Notes: generated by a model not told the origin, from the sequence alone. A stretch of 64,000 nucleotides of DNA from Gammaproteobacteria bacterium (GCA_947455595.1 CANGOP010000006.1:1-64000); one strand, 5' to 3'; positions 50,379 through 61,001 are shown, counted from the first letter of the stretch. A program made the numbers and translations.

Positions 50379-51470
50379 ATGTTGCTCAGAACTCCGCTAT
50401 TCGAACGGCATCAAGCGCTGGGTGCTCGACTGGTCGACTTTGGCGGCTGGGAAATGCCGCTGTATTACGGGTCGCAAGTGGACGAGCACCATGTCGTCCG
50501 CACGGCGGCTGGTGTTTTTGATGTCTCGCATATGCGGGTACTCGATCTGGCGGGTCCGCAAGCAAGCGGATTCTTGCAGCGTCTCTTGTCCAACGATGTG
50601 ACGCGTCTCAACCGTCCCGGGAGCGCGCTCTACAGTTGCATGCTCAATGAAGCGGGTGGCGTCATCGACGATCTCATCGTCTATCGTCGCGCCATGGGTT
50701 ATCGGATCGTGGTGAATGCCGGAACTGCTGAGTCAGATGTGCGATGGATGCGTTTGCAGGCGGATCGCTGGGACGTTGAAATCTTGGAGCGGCATGATCT
50801 GGCGATTCTGGCTGTGCAAGGACCCGCCGCCCTCTCCATGTCGGCGCCCGCTTTCGGTGTGCCATTCGCGCGGATCACTGCGCTCAAACGATTCGAGGCT
50901 GTCGATGTAGATCCGCCCGCAGGGGGATTTTGCGCGCGCACAGGCTATACCGGTGAGGACGGCTATGAATTAATTTTGTCCGCCGAAGACGCGGGTCCTT
51001 TTTGGGATGCCTTGTTGAAGGCGGGCGTGCGTCCGTGCGGTTTGGGTGCCCGGGATACCTTGCGGCTCGAGGCTGGCATGAGTCTGTATGGCCACGAGCT
51101 GGACGCCAAGACCACGCCTCTCGAATCAGGTCTTGCCTGGACGGTGGCGATGCAAGACGACCGCGTCTTCATTGGACGTGCCGCGCTTGAGCGACAGATT
51201 TGCCAAGGGTCTCACCCTCGTCTGGTCGGGCTCGTCTTGGAAGATCGCGGCGTGCTACGCGCCGGTATGACCGTGCGCTCGCCAGCCGGTGAGGGTGTCG
51301 TGACCTCCGGCACTTTTTCACCCTCACTCGGATGCTCGATCGCCTTAGCCCGCGTGCCCGCCGAAACCGGTCTCCATGTGCAGGTTGAGGTTCGTGGCAA
51401 GCCCCTCAACGCGCGGGTCGTTACGCCACCCTTTGTACGTAACGGCCTGAATTTGATCAGCGCTTCATAA
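50379..51470 (+). CDS. gcvT: glycine cleavage system T protein (aminomethyltransferase)
   Basis: 363 residues, full GcvT. LVDFGGWEMPLYYGSQVDEH, VFDVSHMRVLDLAGPQA, YTGEDGYELILSAED and GARDTLRLEAGMSLYGHELD are the folate-binding GCV_T motifs. Transfers the aminomethyl carbon from H protein to THF, giving CH2-THF and ammonia. First gene behind the glycine riboswitch; GGAGG precedes the ATG by 6 nt and is partly sequestered in a hairpin. Confidence 0.96.
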   Translation: MLLRTPLFERHQALGARLVDFGGWEMPLYYGSQVDEHHVVRTAAGVFDVSHMRVLDLAGPQASGFLQRLLSNDVTRLNRPGSALYSCMLNEAGGVIDDLIVYRRAMGYRIVVNAGTAESDVRWMRLQADRWDVEILERHDLAILAVQGPAALSMSAPAFGVPFARITALKRFEAVDVDPPAGGFCARTGYTGEDGYELILSAEDAGPFWDALLKAGVRPCGLGARDTLRLEAGMSLYGHELDAKTTPLESGLAWTVAMQDDRVFIGRAALERQICQGSHPRLVGLVLEDRGVLRAGMTVRSPAGEGVVTSGTFSPSLGCSIALARVPAETGLHVQVEVRGKPLNARVVTPPFVRNGLNLISAS

Positions 51471-51492
51471 CTGTTATTTCAGGAGATGTTGA

Positions 51493-51891
51493 ATGAGCAC
51501 GACCATACCTGCCGAGCTTCGCTACACATCTTCCCATGAGTGGGCACGTGAAAATTTGGACGGCACGCTAACGATCGGCATTACCGAACACGCGCAACGC
51601 GCGCTCGGCGACATCGTGTTCGTCGATCTACCCGTCGCCGGTCGCCACATGGCGGCGGGCGAGGCCTGTGTGGTAGTGGAGTCAGTAAAAGCTGCCTCAG
51701 ACGTGTACTGCCCGGTTGCCGGGGTCATCTTGGAAGGGAACCCCGGCTTGTCAGCGGCGCCGGAGCTCGTCAATTCGGATCCCTACGGCGAGGGTTGGCT
51801 TTTTCGCGTGCAGCCCTCCGCTCCATCCGACTGGGGAGGTCTCCTGACCGCGCAGAGTTATGCAGAGCTGTTATCGACCAGCGGTGACTGA
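51493..51891 (+). CDS. gcvH: glycine cleavage system H protein (lipoyl carrier)
   Basis: 132 residues. The lipoylation site is Lys66 in VVESVKAASDVYCPVAG; YTSSHEWARENLDGTLTIGI and GDIVFVDLPVAG frame the lipoyl fold. Shuttles the aminomethyl group between the P and T proteins. AGGAG precedes the ATG. No lipoyl synthase or ligase is nearby. Confidence 0.96.
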   Translation: MSTTIPAELRYTSSHEWARENLDGTLTIGITEHAQRALGDIVFVDLPVAGRHMAAGEACVVVESVKAASDVYCPVAGVILEGNPGLSAAPELVNSDPYGEGWLFRVQPSAPSDWGGLLTAQSYAELLSTSGD

Positions 51892-51902
51892 AGGAGTCTC
51901 CC

Positions 51903-53282
51903 ATGCCGTTCATTCCGCATACGGTTGAGGACGTCCGCTCAATGCTCTCCATCATTGGGGTTTCGAGTATCGACGACTTGTTCGACGAGGTGCCGAAAGC
52001 GCTTCGGGCAAGTTTTTTGGACAACATCCCACCGGCACTGTCGGAGATGGAGATCGGCCGCATCATGAGCGATCGAGCAGCGCGTGACGGACACGTGCTG
52101 AACTTCATCGGCGCGGGAGCCTATGAGCATCACATTCCTGCCGCCGTTTGGGCGATCGTTACGCGTGGTGAAATTTATACGGCTTACACGCCGTATCAGG
52201 CCGAAGCGAGTCAGGGGACGCTACAGACCATTTTCGAGTACCAGACGATGTTGGCGAGCCTGACGGGTATGGAGGTCGCCAATGCCTCCTTGTACGACGG
52301 GGCGTCGGCACTCGCCGAGGCGTGTCTGATGTCTGTCAGGGCCAACAAGAAGCTGCATCAATCGAGGATTCTGCTGCCTAAAGCCGTCCACCCACAGTAC
52401 CGGCGGTGCACGCAGGGCATTTGTGAATTACAAAAAATCACGTTTGAAACTATCGATTTTGATCCGCTGAGCGGGCGTACCTCGTGGTCTGCCTTCAGTT
52501 CTGCCGAATCTGCCGGCCTGACAGCAGTCGTCATTCAACAGCCAAACTTTTTCGGGATCTATGAAGATGTGGATGCCCTGACCGATTGGGCGCATCAACA
52601 CGGCGCACTCGTCATCGCCGTTGTGAATCCCACATCGCTTGCTGTTCTGCGACCGCCTGGCGATTGGGGAGCGAAAGGTGCCGATATCGTGATTGGGGAG
52701 GGGCAGCCGTTGGGCGTTCCGCTCAGCGGGGGCGGACCCTATTTCGGATTTATGACGACGCGGATGGAGCATGTTCGGCAAATGCCCGGACGCATCGTCG
52801 GAAAGACTGTTGATCTGGAAGGTCGCCCAGGCTATGCGTTGACGCTGCAGGCGCGCGAGCAGCACATTCGTCGTGGCAAGGCGACGTCCAATATTTGTAC
52901 GAATCAGGGTCTCCTCATGAGTGCTGCGACCATCTATTTGTCCATAGTCGGCGCGGAGGGCTTGGAAAGGGTGGCCAACGCGTCGATGGCGAAGACGCAA
53001 ATGCTCATGGATCGATTAAGCGCAGTGCCGGGGATCCATTTCCCGTTGGATGGCGCCCGATTCCACGAGGTGGTGATGTCGGTCCCCGTGCCGCCTGAAC
53101 GTCTCTTGGAGCAGTTGGCAAATCGCGGTATCGCGGGTGGATACGACCTGACCCACGACTACCCGGAGCTGGGATATTGCCTGCTGGTCTGTGCTACTGA
53201 AACGAAGACGGATCTGGATATCAACCGGTACGTGGCAGCGGTCACCGACGTACTGAACTCGCTACAAGCTGCGGGAGCCTAG
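51903..53282 (+). CDS. gcvPA: glycine decarboxylase P protein, N-terminal subunit
   Basis: 459 residues, half-size P protein. Typical segments: [58 protein letters not shown] and [17 protein letters not shown]. It forms a heterotetramer with gcvPB. The split P protein (instead of a single 950-residue chain) is common in some gammaproteobacteria, Gram-positives and thermophiles. Starts 11 nt after gcvH. Confidence 0.95.
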   Translation: MPFIPHTVEDVRSMLSIIGVSSIDDLFDEVPKALRASFLDNIPPALSEMEIGRIMSDRAARDGHVLNFIGAGAYEHHIPAAVWAIVTRGEIYTAYTPYQAEASQGTLQTIFEYQTMLASLTGMEVANASLYDGASALAEACLMSVRANKKLHQSRILLPKAVHPQYRRCTQGICELQKITFETIDFDPLSGRTSWSAFSSAESAGLTAVVIQQPNFFGIYEDVDALTDWAHQHGALVIAVVNPTSLAVLRPPGDWGAKGADIVIGEGQPLGVPLSGGGPYFGFMTTRMEHVRQMPGRIVGKTVDLEGRPGYALTLQAREQHIRRGKATSNICTNQGLLMSAATIYLSIVGAEGLERVANASMAKTQMLMDRLSAVPGIHFPLDGARFHEVVMSVPVPPERLLEQLANRGIAGGYDLTHDYPELGYCLLVCATETKTDLDINRYVAAVTDVLNSLQAAGA

Positions 53283-53284
53283 AC

Positions 53285-54769
53285 ATGAATACGCTGTCAG
53301 CGGTGAGTCGCCCTGAGCTTGAGCCGACCATTTTTGATCTCTCGGCCTCGGGCCGTCGTGCGACGGCACAGGCCCCTGCGCTGGCAAATTGCACGGTGCC
53401 AGCCAACTTGCGCCGACGGGTCCGGCCGCGGCTTCCGGAGGTGTCCGAGCTGCAAGCGTTGCGCCACTACACCCGGCTGTCCCGTTTGAATTTTTCTATT
53501 GATACGAATTTTTATCCTCTTGGCTCCTGCACGATGAAGTACAACCCTAGAGGGTGTAACCAGTACGCGATGCTCCCGGAATTTTTGGGTCATCATCCTT
53601 ACGCGCATGCCTCTCTGAGCCAAGGCTTTCTAGAAAGTCTATTCGAGCTGCAGGAAATGTTGTGCGATGTGACGGGCATGAAAGCCGTATCGCTGACGCC
53701 GATGGCGGGAGCGCAAGGAGAATTTGCCGGAGTGGCGATGATTCGCGCCTTTCATCGTCAGCGGGGCGATTTCCATCGCGACGAAATTATCGTCACACAG
53801 GCGGCTCATGGAACCAATCCGGCGACAGCCTCAATGTGCGGATTTAAGGTTGTAGAAGTTCCCTGTGACGCCACCGGGGATTGCGATATCGAGGCGTTGA
53901 AGCGTGTAGCCGGGCCGCGAACGGCCGGCATCATGCTCACGAATCCATCGACGTTGGGCGTATTTGAGCGTCATATCGCCGAGATCCGTTCCATCGTTCA
54001 CGGTGTCGGCGGATTGCTTTATTACGACGGCGCCAATCTGAATGCGATCTTAGGGATCGTGCGCCCGGGCGATATGGGTTTTGATGTGATTCATATGAAC
54101 TTGCACAAGACTTTCGCGACACCACATGGCGGCGGCGGTCCTGGATCGGGTGCCGTCGGTGTGGCGGAGCGCTTAGCTCCGTTCTTGCCCATACCCGTCG
54201 TCGCGAAGTCGGCAGAGGGCTATCGGTTTTTGGATGAGCGAGATTGTCCGCTGTCGATTGGTCGACTGTCAGGTTTCATGGGTAATGCGGGCGTGTTGCT
54301 GCGGGCCTACATTTACATTCGCATGATTGGTCGCGAGGGTTTGCGACGTGTCGGCGAGTTTGCCACTCTCAATGCCAATTACCTGATGGCGCGACTACAG
54401 CAAGCCGGCTTTCAGGTCGCGTTCCCGGCTCGACGGGCAACGCATGAATTTATTGTGACCTTGAAGGCGGAGTCCCGTGATCTCGGGGTCACGGCAACGG
54501 ATGTCGCCAAGCGCTTGCTGGACTTTGGGTATCACGCGCCGACCACGTATTTCCCCCTGCTGGTCCCAGAATGCCTGCTCATTGAGCCGACGGAAACGGA
54601 GAGTCGGGAAACCTTGGACGGGTTTGCGGTGACGCTTGAGGCCATCCTGAATGAGGCACGAGAGGATGTCTCGCGCTTGAAAGAAGCGCCCTATACACTC
54701 CCGGTTCGGCGCCTAGACGACGTGCGCGCCGCGAAACAACTTGAACTCGTCTGGAGACCAGATCCGTGA
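53285..54769 (+). CDS. gcvPB: glycine decarboxylase P protein, C-terminal (PLP-binding) subunit
   Basis: 494 residues. The PLP lysine is Lys275 in [20 protein letters not shown]. Also [40 protein letters not shown] and a glycine-rich PGSGAVGV loop. Decarboxylates glycine and loads the aminomethyl group onto H-protein lipoyl. Two nt separate it from gcvPA. Ends with a 4-nt overlap into dgkA. Confidence 0.96.
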   Translation: MNTLSAVSRPELEPTIFDLSASGRRATAQAPALANCTVPANLRRRVRPRLPEVSELQALRHYTRLSRLNFSIDTNFYPLGSCTMKYNPRGCNQYAMLPEFLGHHPYAHASLSQGFLESLFELQEMLCDVTGMKAVSLTPMAGAQGEFAGVAMIRAFHRQRGDFHRDEIIVTQAAHGTNPATASMCGFKVVEVPCDATGDCDIEALKRVAGPRTAGIMLTNPSTLGVFERHIAEIRSIVHGVGGLLYYDGANLNAILGIVRPGDMGFDVIHMNLHKTFATPHGGGGPGSGAVGVAERLAPFLPIPVVAKSAEGYRFLDERDCPLSIGRLSGFMGNAGVLLRAYIYIRMIGREGLRRVGEFATLNANYLMARLQQAGFQVAFPARRATHEFIVTLKAESRDLGVTATDVAKRLLDFGYHAPTTYFPLLVPECLLIEPTETESRETLDGFAVTLEAILNEAREDVSRLKEAPYTLPVRRLDDVRAAKQLELVWRPDP

Positions 54770-55158
54770 GCCAACCGCAGGGAAACTCAATCCGACCGGG
54801 GACTAAACCCACGGGCCTAGATCGTCTGTTGAAGGCGTTCGGGAACACGGGCAAAGGATTGAAGGGCTGCTGGCGCGAAGAGGCGGCTTTCCGCCAGGAG
54901 TGTCTATTGGCGCTCATCGTGGTGCCGTTAGGGATATGGGTTGGACACACGGGTGTCGAGCGGGTCCTGTTGATCTCACCGATGCTGTTTGTGCTCGTCG
55001 TTGAGCTGCTCAACAGTGGGATTGAGGCGGCGATTGACCGTATTGGACCCGAGCGTCATGAGCTGTCAGGGCTTGCTAAGGATTTGGGCTCGGCCGCCGT
55101 CTTCATCTCCTTTCTCATCTTGGGTCTTGCGTGGGTGCTGATCCTCACGGGGCATTGA
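54766..55158 (+). CDS. dgkA: diacylglycerol kinase (DgkA)
   Basis: 130 residues, three transmembrane segments, catalytic motif [16 protein letters not shown] and [17 protein letters not shown]. Recycles diacylglycerol from lipid head-group turnover to phosphatidate at the inner membrane. GTG start overlapping the gcvPB stop (GTGA), so it may be read through from the riboswitch operon, an unusual coupling. Confidence 0.92.
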   Translation: MSQPQGNSIRPGTKPTGLDRLLKAFGNTGKGLKGCWREEAAFRQECLLALIVVPLGIWVGHTGVERVLLISPMLFVLVVELLNSGIEAAIDRIGPERHELSGLAKDLGSAAVFISFLILGLAWVLILTGH

Positions 55159-55229
55159 TTGCCGACGTGCTGGCGTAGGGCCTCTGGCGCCGGTATCGTG
55201 GCGTATTCGCTCCGATTGAGGCTCCTTCC

Positions 55230-56162
55230 ATGTCTGTGATGCTCTGTGGTTCTCTAGCCTTCGACACCGTCATGGTCTTTAAGGGCCGTTTTAAGGAGCA
55301 CATCCTAGCTGACCGGATCCATATGCTGTCGGTGGCGTTTCTGGTGCCCGAGATGCGCCGTAACTATGGTGGTGTGGCCGGCAACATTGCCTACAACCTG
55401 TCGCTGCTCGGGCTTGGTTCCGAGATGCTTGCGACGGTTGGCGAAGATTTCGGTCCTTATGCCGATTGGTTGGATCGGCTCGGTATTAGTCGCCGCTACA
55501 TCCAACAGGTCCCGGACACCTATACCGCGCAGGCCTTCATCACGACGGACCTCGACGACAATCAGATTACGGCCTTCCATCCGGGCGCGATGTCGAACTC
55601 GGGCGCTCTGAGCGTTCCTGCGGATGCTGGAATCCGGATGGGCTTGGTGGGTCCTGACAGCCGTGACGGCATGATCGCCCACGCCCAGCAATTCAAGGAC
55701 GCCGGCATTCCCTTCATCTTTGACGTCGGGCAAGGCTTGCCGATGTTTGATGGGCCCGAATTGCTGCAGTTCGTCGAACAGGCGGATTGGGTGGTCGTGA
55801 ATGACTATGAAGGGCAATTGCTGGAAGAGCGGACGGGCTTGAGTCCCGTGCAGATCGCTGCCCGGTGCCAGGCTTACGTCGTCACCCAGGGTGCGCAAGG
55901 ATCGATCGTCTACGTCGGTGGCGAGCGGCACGAAATTCCGGTGGTCCCGGCCCCGCGAATCGCAGACCCGACGGGCTGCGGTGACGCGTATCGTGCGGGT
56001 CTGATTTTCGGGCTGTCGACCGGCCTCGACTGGCCGACGACCGCGCGATTGGCTTCGTTGATCGGATCGATCAAGATCGCGCATCACGGCACGCAAAATC
56101 ATCGATTCACTCTCGATGAGATTAAAGATCGCTTTGAAGAAACGTTCGGTTATCGCTTCTAA
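55230..56162 (+). CDS. PfkB-family carbohydrate kinase (adenosine kinase-like)
   Basis: 310 residues. PfkB features: GSLAFDTVMVFKGRF, RNYGGVAGNIAYNLSLLG near the substrate site and the anion-hole/catalytic motif DPTGCGDAYRAGLIFGL with Asp as base. The substrate is a sugar or nucleoside; adenosine is favoured by overall length and by a pattern close to bacterial adenosine-kinase-like proteins. If it is adenosine kinase, it could salvage adenosine released from S-adenosylhomocysteine. This cannot be settled from sequence alone. Confidence 0.85.
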   Translation: MSVMLCGSLAFDTVMVFKGRFKEHILADRIHMLSVAFLVPEMRRNYGGVAGNIAYNLSLLGLGSEMLATVGEDFGPYADWLDRLGISRRYIQQVPDTYTAQAFITTDLDDNQITAFHPGAMSNSGALSVPADAGIRMGLVGPDSRDGMIAHAQQFKDAGIPFIFDVGQGLPMFDGPELLQFVEQADWVVVNDYEGQLLEERTGLSPVQIAARCQAYVVTQGAQGSIVYVGGERHEIPVVPAPRIADPTGCGDAYRAGLIFGLSTGLDWPTTARLASLIGSIKIAHHGTQNHRFTLDEIKDRFEETFGYRF

Positions 56163-56175
56163 GCAGGGAATACTG

Positions 56176-59019
56176 ATGCGCGGGATATTACGTGGCGTGG
56201 TCGGGGCGCTCGGCCTTACCGTGAGCCTAGTTGCTGCTGCCAAATCTCCCCCGCTCCAGGGACCTGCAGTGATCGAGCAGGCAGCGCGCGAAGAGCGGCC
56301 GGAGTGGGCCGAGACACTGGGCCGCGTCGCAGATGCGGTCGTGTCGATCAAGATCGATTTGACGCGCGCCTTTGATACCGAATGGACGTCTTCGGGCCAA
56401 GCGACAGGATTCGTTGTCGATGCGGAGCGAGGGATTATTCTCACTAATCGCCACGTCGTCACCCCGGGACCGGTCACTGCCGGGGCGGTCTTCGTGAACC
56501 ACGAAGAGGTCGAGTTGACGCCCATTTATCGGGATCCCGTCCACGACTTTGGCTTTTACCGGTACGACCCTAAGAAACTACATTTCATGCACCCGCAGGC
56601 CCTGCAGTTGGCGCCGGAAGCGGCCAAGGTGGGGACTGAAATACGCGTAGTGGGCAATGACGCGGGAGAACAATTGTCGATCCTCGCCGGTACCCTCGCG
56701 CGACTTGACCGGGATGCCCCGGAATATGGCGCAGGCAAGTACAACGACTTCAATACCTTTTATTACCAAGCGGCATCGAGTACGTCGGGGGGCTCCTCTG
56801 GGTCGCCCGTTGTGGATGTTCGCGGCCGTGCGATCGCCTTGAATGCCGGGGGCGCAAGCCAATCCGCATCGAGCTTCTACCTGCCGCTCGATCGCGTGGT
56901 GCGAGCACTGAAGCTCGTTGAAGCCGGCCAGCCAGTGCCGCGCGGGACCTTGCAGACGGTGTTCTCCTATACGCCGTACGATGAATTGCGTCGTCTAGGG
57001 CTGAGCGAGCACATGGAAGTGGTTGCGCGGACGGCCTCGCCAAAACAAACCGGCATGCTGGTGGTTCGCGAGGTGCAGCCGGGATCTGCGGCCGAAGCCG
57101 CGATCGCGCCGGGTGATATCTTGACCCGGATCAATGGTCGACTGATCACCGAGTTTCTGACTTTGGAGTCATTGCTCGACGAGGCGGTCGGCAACACCTT
57201 GGATATTGAGGTGGAGCGTGGCGGGGAGCGGATTGAACGGAAGATCATCGTTGATGATCTGCATACGCTGACACCCGATGAGTACATCACCTTTGGAGAG
57301 GCCATCTTTCATCGCCTGTCGTATCAGATGGCCCGTCATCTGAATGCGCCTGTGAAAGGGATTTATGTCGCCAATCCAGGTTACGTCTTCGGCACGGCGG
57401 GAGTGCCGAAAGGTGCTGTGATCACCTCGTTTGATGGGCACGCCGTCAGTTCTTTAGACGATCTCGAGAAAGTGTTTGAAGGGCTGGCGCAGGGTGACCG
57501 AGCTACGGTCAGGTTCTTCACCAGCGAGGACATTCAGTATTCTCAATTAAGATCCGTGAGAATTGATCGCGTCTGGTTCAGTGCGGAGCGCTGTCATCGG
57601 GATGACGCCACCGGAAAGTGGCCCTGTCGCGCGCTAGCAGCGGGACCGAAATCCGCTTCGATTCAGCCGACGACGACCACATTCCAGACTATCGGGGATG
57701 ATCGTGCGGACCGGGTGGCGCCTGCGCTTGCGATGGTGAATTTCGACGTGCCCTTCCAGATCTCCGGTATTTCTGGACGCAGTTACCATGGCACCGGCGT
57801 TGTGGTGGATGCTCAGCGCGGTCTCTTGGTCACTGATCGAGATACCGTTCCGCTCGGTATCGGTGATATCCGGCTGACCTTCGGTGGTACGGTCGAGATT
57901 CCGGGTGAAGTGGTCTACGTACATCCGCTGCACAATCTGGTGCTGGTCGCCTACAACCCAGCTCTGCTAGGTAAGACCCCTGTGCGCGCTGCGCACTTTT
58001 CCCGTGAGAATTTGCGTGCGGGTGACGATGTGTGGGCGGTTGGGTTGCGTAGTGACTTACGGCTCGCGTCGATCGAGACACGCGTGGCGGCGGTGGATCC
58101 CGCGCAGTTCCCGTTGTCCCACTCGCTGGAGTTTCGCGATACCAACATCGAGTTGGCATCGCTCGTGAATGCGCAGGTCAATTTTGATGGTGTGCTGGTC
58201 GATCGAGCAGGCGAGATCCGAGCGCTGTGGTCGACTTTCGTTGTAGACGCAGGTAACGGCGCTCAGCAGCATCTCTTCGGCCTGCCAGGTTCTGTGGTTA
58301 CGTCGATGGTCGAGGCGTATCAGGCTGGGCGAACGTTGCGTTCGTTGGAGGCGGAACTGCAGCCCGTACCCTTGTCTTTTGCCCGCAAGCTCGGTTTAAG
58401 CGATGACTGGATCCGGCGTCTGTCGGTACGAGGTGCGAGTCGGCAAGTCATGGCGGTTGCGCGAGTGGTGGCCGGTACGCCGGCAGCGAAAATTTTGCAG
58501 TCGGCTGACCTACTGCTCGCCATTGATGGACAGTCTATAGCTGGCTATCGCGAAATCGAGGCGGCCAGTCAGAAACCGTCTTTGCATTTGACATTGCTTC
58601 GTAACGGTCATGAGTTGGAGGTGGATCTTGAAACCACCCCAGTGAGTGGGTCGGACGTCGACCGCATCCTATTGTGGTCCGGAGCGACCTTACAGGCGCC
58701 GCATCGAGCGATGGCGGCGCAACGCGGTATCGCCCCGGATGGAGTACTGGTTGCGCTCTTCCGGTACGGGTCCCCTGCGACGCGCTATGGGTTATGGGCC
58801 GGCCTACGCATCACAGAAGTTGACGGAAAAAAGACACCGGATCTGGATTCGTTCCTCGCGGCTGTGTCCGGTCGCCCACTGGGGGGCTCACTGCGCTTGA
58901 AAGTCGTCAACCTCAACAACCAGACGGACGTGATTACGCTGCGTCCCGATCCGGAGTACTGGCCCACGGTGGATCTGCGCAAACAGGCGACGGGATGGGA
59001 GCGGCGGTTGGTGGACTGA
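56176..59019 (+). CDS. double HtrA-type serine protease with PDZ domains (Nma111/Deg7-like layout)
   Basis: 947 residues. Signal peptide (ILRGVVGALGLTVSLVAAA). The first trypsin-like domain has an intact triad: His93 in ILTNRHVV, Asp124 in PVHDFGFY, Ser208 in GGSSGSPV. Two PDZ regions follow (EVQPGSAAEAAIAPGDILTR; near 380-470). A second protease-like domain from about 535 has lost the His (LLVTDRDTVP, Asp556) and any GxSG, so it is inactive. Two more PDZ-like parts follow (ARVVAGTPAAKILQSADLLL; RYGLWAGLRITEVDGKK). Active plus degenerate HtrA halves with four PDZ domains recall yeast Nma111 and plant Deg7. ATG 56176 follows CAGGGA; longer readings spoil the signal peptide. Confidence 0.85.
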   Translation: MRGILRGVVGALGLTVSLVAAAKSPPLQGPAVIEQAAREERPEWAETLGRVADAVVSIKIDLTRAFDTEWTSSGQATGFVVDAERGIILTNRHVVTPGPVTAGAVFVNHEEVELTPIYRDPVHDFGFYRYDPKKLHFMHPQALQLAPEAAKVGTEIRVVGNDAGEQLSILAGTLARLDRDAPEYGAGKYNDFNTFYYQAASSTSGGSSGSPVVDVRGRAIALNAGGASQSASSFYLPLDRVVRALKLVEAGQPVPRGTLQTVFSYTPYDELRRLGLSEHMEVVARTASPKQTGMLVVREVQPGSAAEAAIAPGDILTRINGRLITEFLTLESLLDEAVGNTLDIEVERGGERIERKIIVDDLHTLTPDEYITFGEAIFHRLSYQMARHLNAPVKGIYVANPGYVFGTAGVPKGAVITSFDGHAVSSLDDLEKVFEGLAQGDRATVRFFTSEDIQYSQLRSVRIDRVWFSAERCHRDDATGKWPCRALAAGPKSASIQPTTTTFQTIGDDRADRVAPALAMVNFDVPFQISGISGRSYHGTGVVVDAQRGLLVTDRDTVPLGIGDIRLTFGGTVEIPGEVVYVHPLHNLVLVAYNPALLGKTPVRAAHFSRENLRAGDDVWAVGLRSDLRLASIETRVAAVDPAQFPLSHSLEFRDTNIELASLVNAQVNFDGVLVDRAGEIRALWSTFVVDAGNGAQQHLFGLPGSVVTSMVEAYQAGRTLRSLEAELQPVPLSFARKLGLSDDWIRRLSVRGASRQVMAVARVVAGTPAAKILQSADLLLAIDGQSIAGYREIEAASQKPSLHLTLLRNGHELEVDLETTPVSGSDVDRILLWSGATLQAPHRAMAAQRGIAPDGVLVALFRYGSPATRYGLWAGLRITEVDGKKTPDLDSFLAAVSGRPLGGSLRLKVVNLNNQTDVITLRPDPEYWPTVDLRKQATGWERRLVD

Positions 59020-59043
59020 CCGGTTGCGCAACCGTATTCCGTT

Positions 59044-60048
59044 ATGGCTGATCAAATCGAACTGTTTAGTCCCGAGCTCGACCTAGGTGACCCCATCGGT
59101 GCCGTGCCGCCGACCGCGGATGGCCTCGCGTTGGCGCAGCGATTGCCGTCAGGTCTGCGGCTAGGCACGTCTAGCTGGACGTTTCCTGGGTGGGCAGGGT
59201 TCGTGTATCGACAGCGCGCATCGGAGCAGATGCTGGCCCAGCAAGGCCTCAAGCATTACGCGCAACATCCGCTGATGCGTAGCGTCGGTCTCGATAGGAC
59301 CTTCTATCGCCCTGCGTCCGAGTCGGAATTTCGGAAGTGGGCACTCTCGGTACCGGAAGATTTTCGGTTCTTGGTGAAAGCCCATGCGGCACTCACGACT
59401 CCGGCGGATCTCGTGCCCTCGATCCCGGGTGCGGCAACACAGGTGTTGCGTTACCTAGACGCTGATTACGCAACCCAACGAGTGGTCGAGCCAGCGGTGG
59501 CCGGGCTGGGTGCTCGGTTAGGTATCATCTTGTTTCAGTTTCCGCCGCTCGGCGTCCGCCACACCCATGATCCTGCACAGTTTGCGGACGCCTTATCCCT
59601 CTTCTTGGGCCGATTACCGAAAGGGCCGCAGTATGCTGTCGAGTTGCGCAACCGCGAGTTGTTGAACCCGCGGTATTCCGATGCCTTAGCCCTGAACGGT
59701 GCAACACACTGCTTTAATGTGCATCCGAAAATGCCAGATGTTCTGGAACAGGCAAGAATATTAGGCGAACATGCTTGGCGCGAGAAAAGAGTGGCGATTC
59801 GTTGGATGTTGCATCCGACACATGTGTATGAAGCCGCTCGAGCGCGGTACTTTCCGTTTGATCGGTTGGTGGATCCCGACCTGCGTAGCCGATTGTCGAT
59901 TGTGGAGCTCATGAGCCGAATGGTTGCGCGTGATCATGAACTGATCGTGATTGCGAACAACAAAGCAGAGGGCTCCGCACCGCTCAGTCTCAAGGCCCTT
60001 GCGGAAGAATTCGTTCGTCAGTCTGAGGAAGAGGAGACCGATCTTTGA
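59044..60048 (+). CDS. DUF72 family protein (YecE-like)
   Basis: 334 residues. RLGTSSWTFPGWAGFVYR, GLDRTFYRPASESEFRKWAL, DFRFLVKAHAALTTP and GIILFQFPPLG are the DUF72 TIM-barrel landmarks. Its biochemical function is unknown. It overlaps sua5 by 4 nt. The middle segment has an insertion (GAATQVLRYLDADYATQRVV) longer than in E. coli YecE. Confidence 0.88.
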   Translation: MADQIELFSPELDLGDPIGAVPPTADGLALAQRLPSGLRLGTSSWTFPGWAGFVYRQRASEQMLAQQGLKHYAQHPLMRSVGLDRTFYRPASESEFRKWALSVPEDFRFLVKAHAALTTPADLVPSIPGAATQVLRYLDADYATQRVVEPAVAGLGARLGIILFQFPPLGVRHTHDPAQFADALSLFLGRLPKGPQYAVELRNRELLNPRYSDALALNGATHCFNVHPKMPDVLEQARILGEHAWREKRVAIRWMLHPTHVYEAARARYFPFDRLVDPDLRSRLSIVELMSRMVARDHELIVIANNKAEGSAPLSLKALAEEFVRQSEEEETDL

Positions 60049-61001
60049 GCGCGTCTGCCGATATCGAACACGCCTGCCAATTGCTCCGACGCGGGGAGTT
60101 AGTCGCGTTTCCAACAGAGACGGTCTACGGGCTTGGCGCGGACGCTGCTTCCCCGGAGGCGATCGCGCGCATCTACGCCTTGAAGGGGCGTCCGTCTAAT
60201 CACCCGGTCATCGTTCACGTGGCAAAGGCGAGTGATATCCGCAATTGGGCACGCGATATTCCGATGGCTGCTTGGGAGCTCGCCCACGCATTTTGGCCCG
60301 GTCCGCTAACCTTGATTCTGCCGCGCGCTGAAAAGGTCCCGCTTGCGGTGACGGGTGGTCAGGACAGTGTTGGGGTACGCGTGCCCGCCCATCCGGTAGC
60401 GCAGCAACTGTTGAGCGCTTTCGGGGGCGGCATCGCGGCACCATCCGCCAATCGGTATGGGCATGTCAGCTCCACGTGCGCGGCACATGTCCGTGAGGAA
60501 TTTGCGGACAGCGCCCCGTACATATTGGATGGGGGCGACTGTGAGGTTGGGCTAGAATCGACCATCGTCAGCTTGCTCCGAGCACCCACTTTGCTGCGAC
60601 CGGGCGGTATCAGTCGGGCCCAGATCGAGGCGGTGATCGGCCCATTGGCCGTCGTGGCCGGTGATGATGTGCCGCGTGCCCCGGGTACGACCGTGTCTCA
60701 TTACGCACCGTCTACCCCGTTGCGCTTACTCACCCATGCCGACTGGGCGTCTGGATACCGGCCAGAGGCTGCCGTATTGGCCCTGCGGCCAAAGCCCTCC
60801 AGCCATCAAGGCGTGTGGCTCGAGGCATCTTTGGATCCGGTGCGCTATGGGCATGATTTATATGCGTCTCTTCGGGCGCTTGACCGTTTGGGAGCGCCGC
60901 TCATCCTCGTGGAGGCACCGCCGGATCATCCGGACTGGGAAGCGGTCAAAGACCGACTGAACCGCTCGGCGGCAGCATACAGGGACCTCGATTTGGCCTA
61001 G
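60045..61001 (+). CDS. sua5: L-threonylcarbamoyladenylate synthase, two-domain Sua5 type
   Basis: 318 residues. YrdC/Sua5 domain: GELVAFPTETVYGLGADAAS, IYALKGRPSNHPVIVHV, FWPGPLTLIL and APSANRYGHVSST; then a C-terminal Sua5 domain beginning after the linker PRAPGTTVSHYAPSTPLRLL. Makes threonylcarbamoyl-AMP for tRNA t6A. The start is TTG overlapping the DUF72 stop, with GAGGAG 8 nt upstream. Confidence 0.92.
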   Translation: MSASADIEHACQLLRRGELVAFPTETVYGLGADAASPEAIARIYALKGRPSNHPVIVHVAKASDIRNWARDIPMAAWELAHAFWPGPLTLILPRAEKVPLAVTGGQDSVGVRVPAHPVAQQLLSAFGGGIAAPSANRYGHVSSTCAAHVREEFADSAPYILDGGDCEVGLESTIVSLLRAPTLLRPGGISRAQIEAVIGPLAVVAGDDVPRAPGTTVSHYAPSTPLRLLTHADWASGYRPEAAVLALRPKPSSHQGVWLEASLDPVRYGHDLYASLRALDRLGAPLILVEAPPDHPDWEAVKDRLNRSAAAYRDLDLA

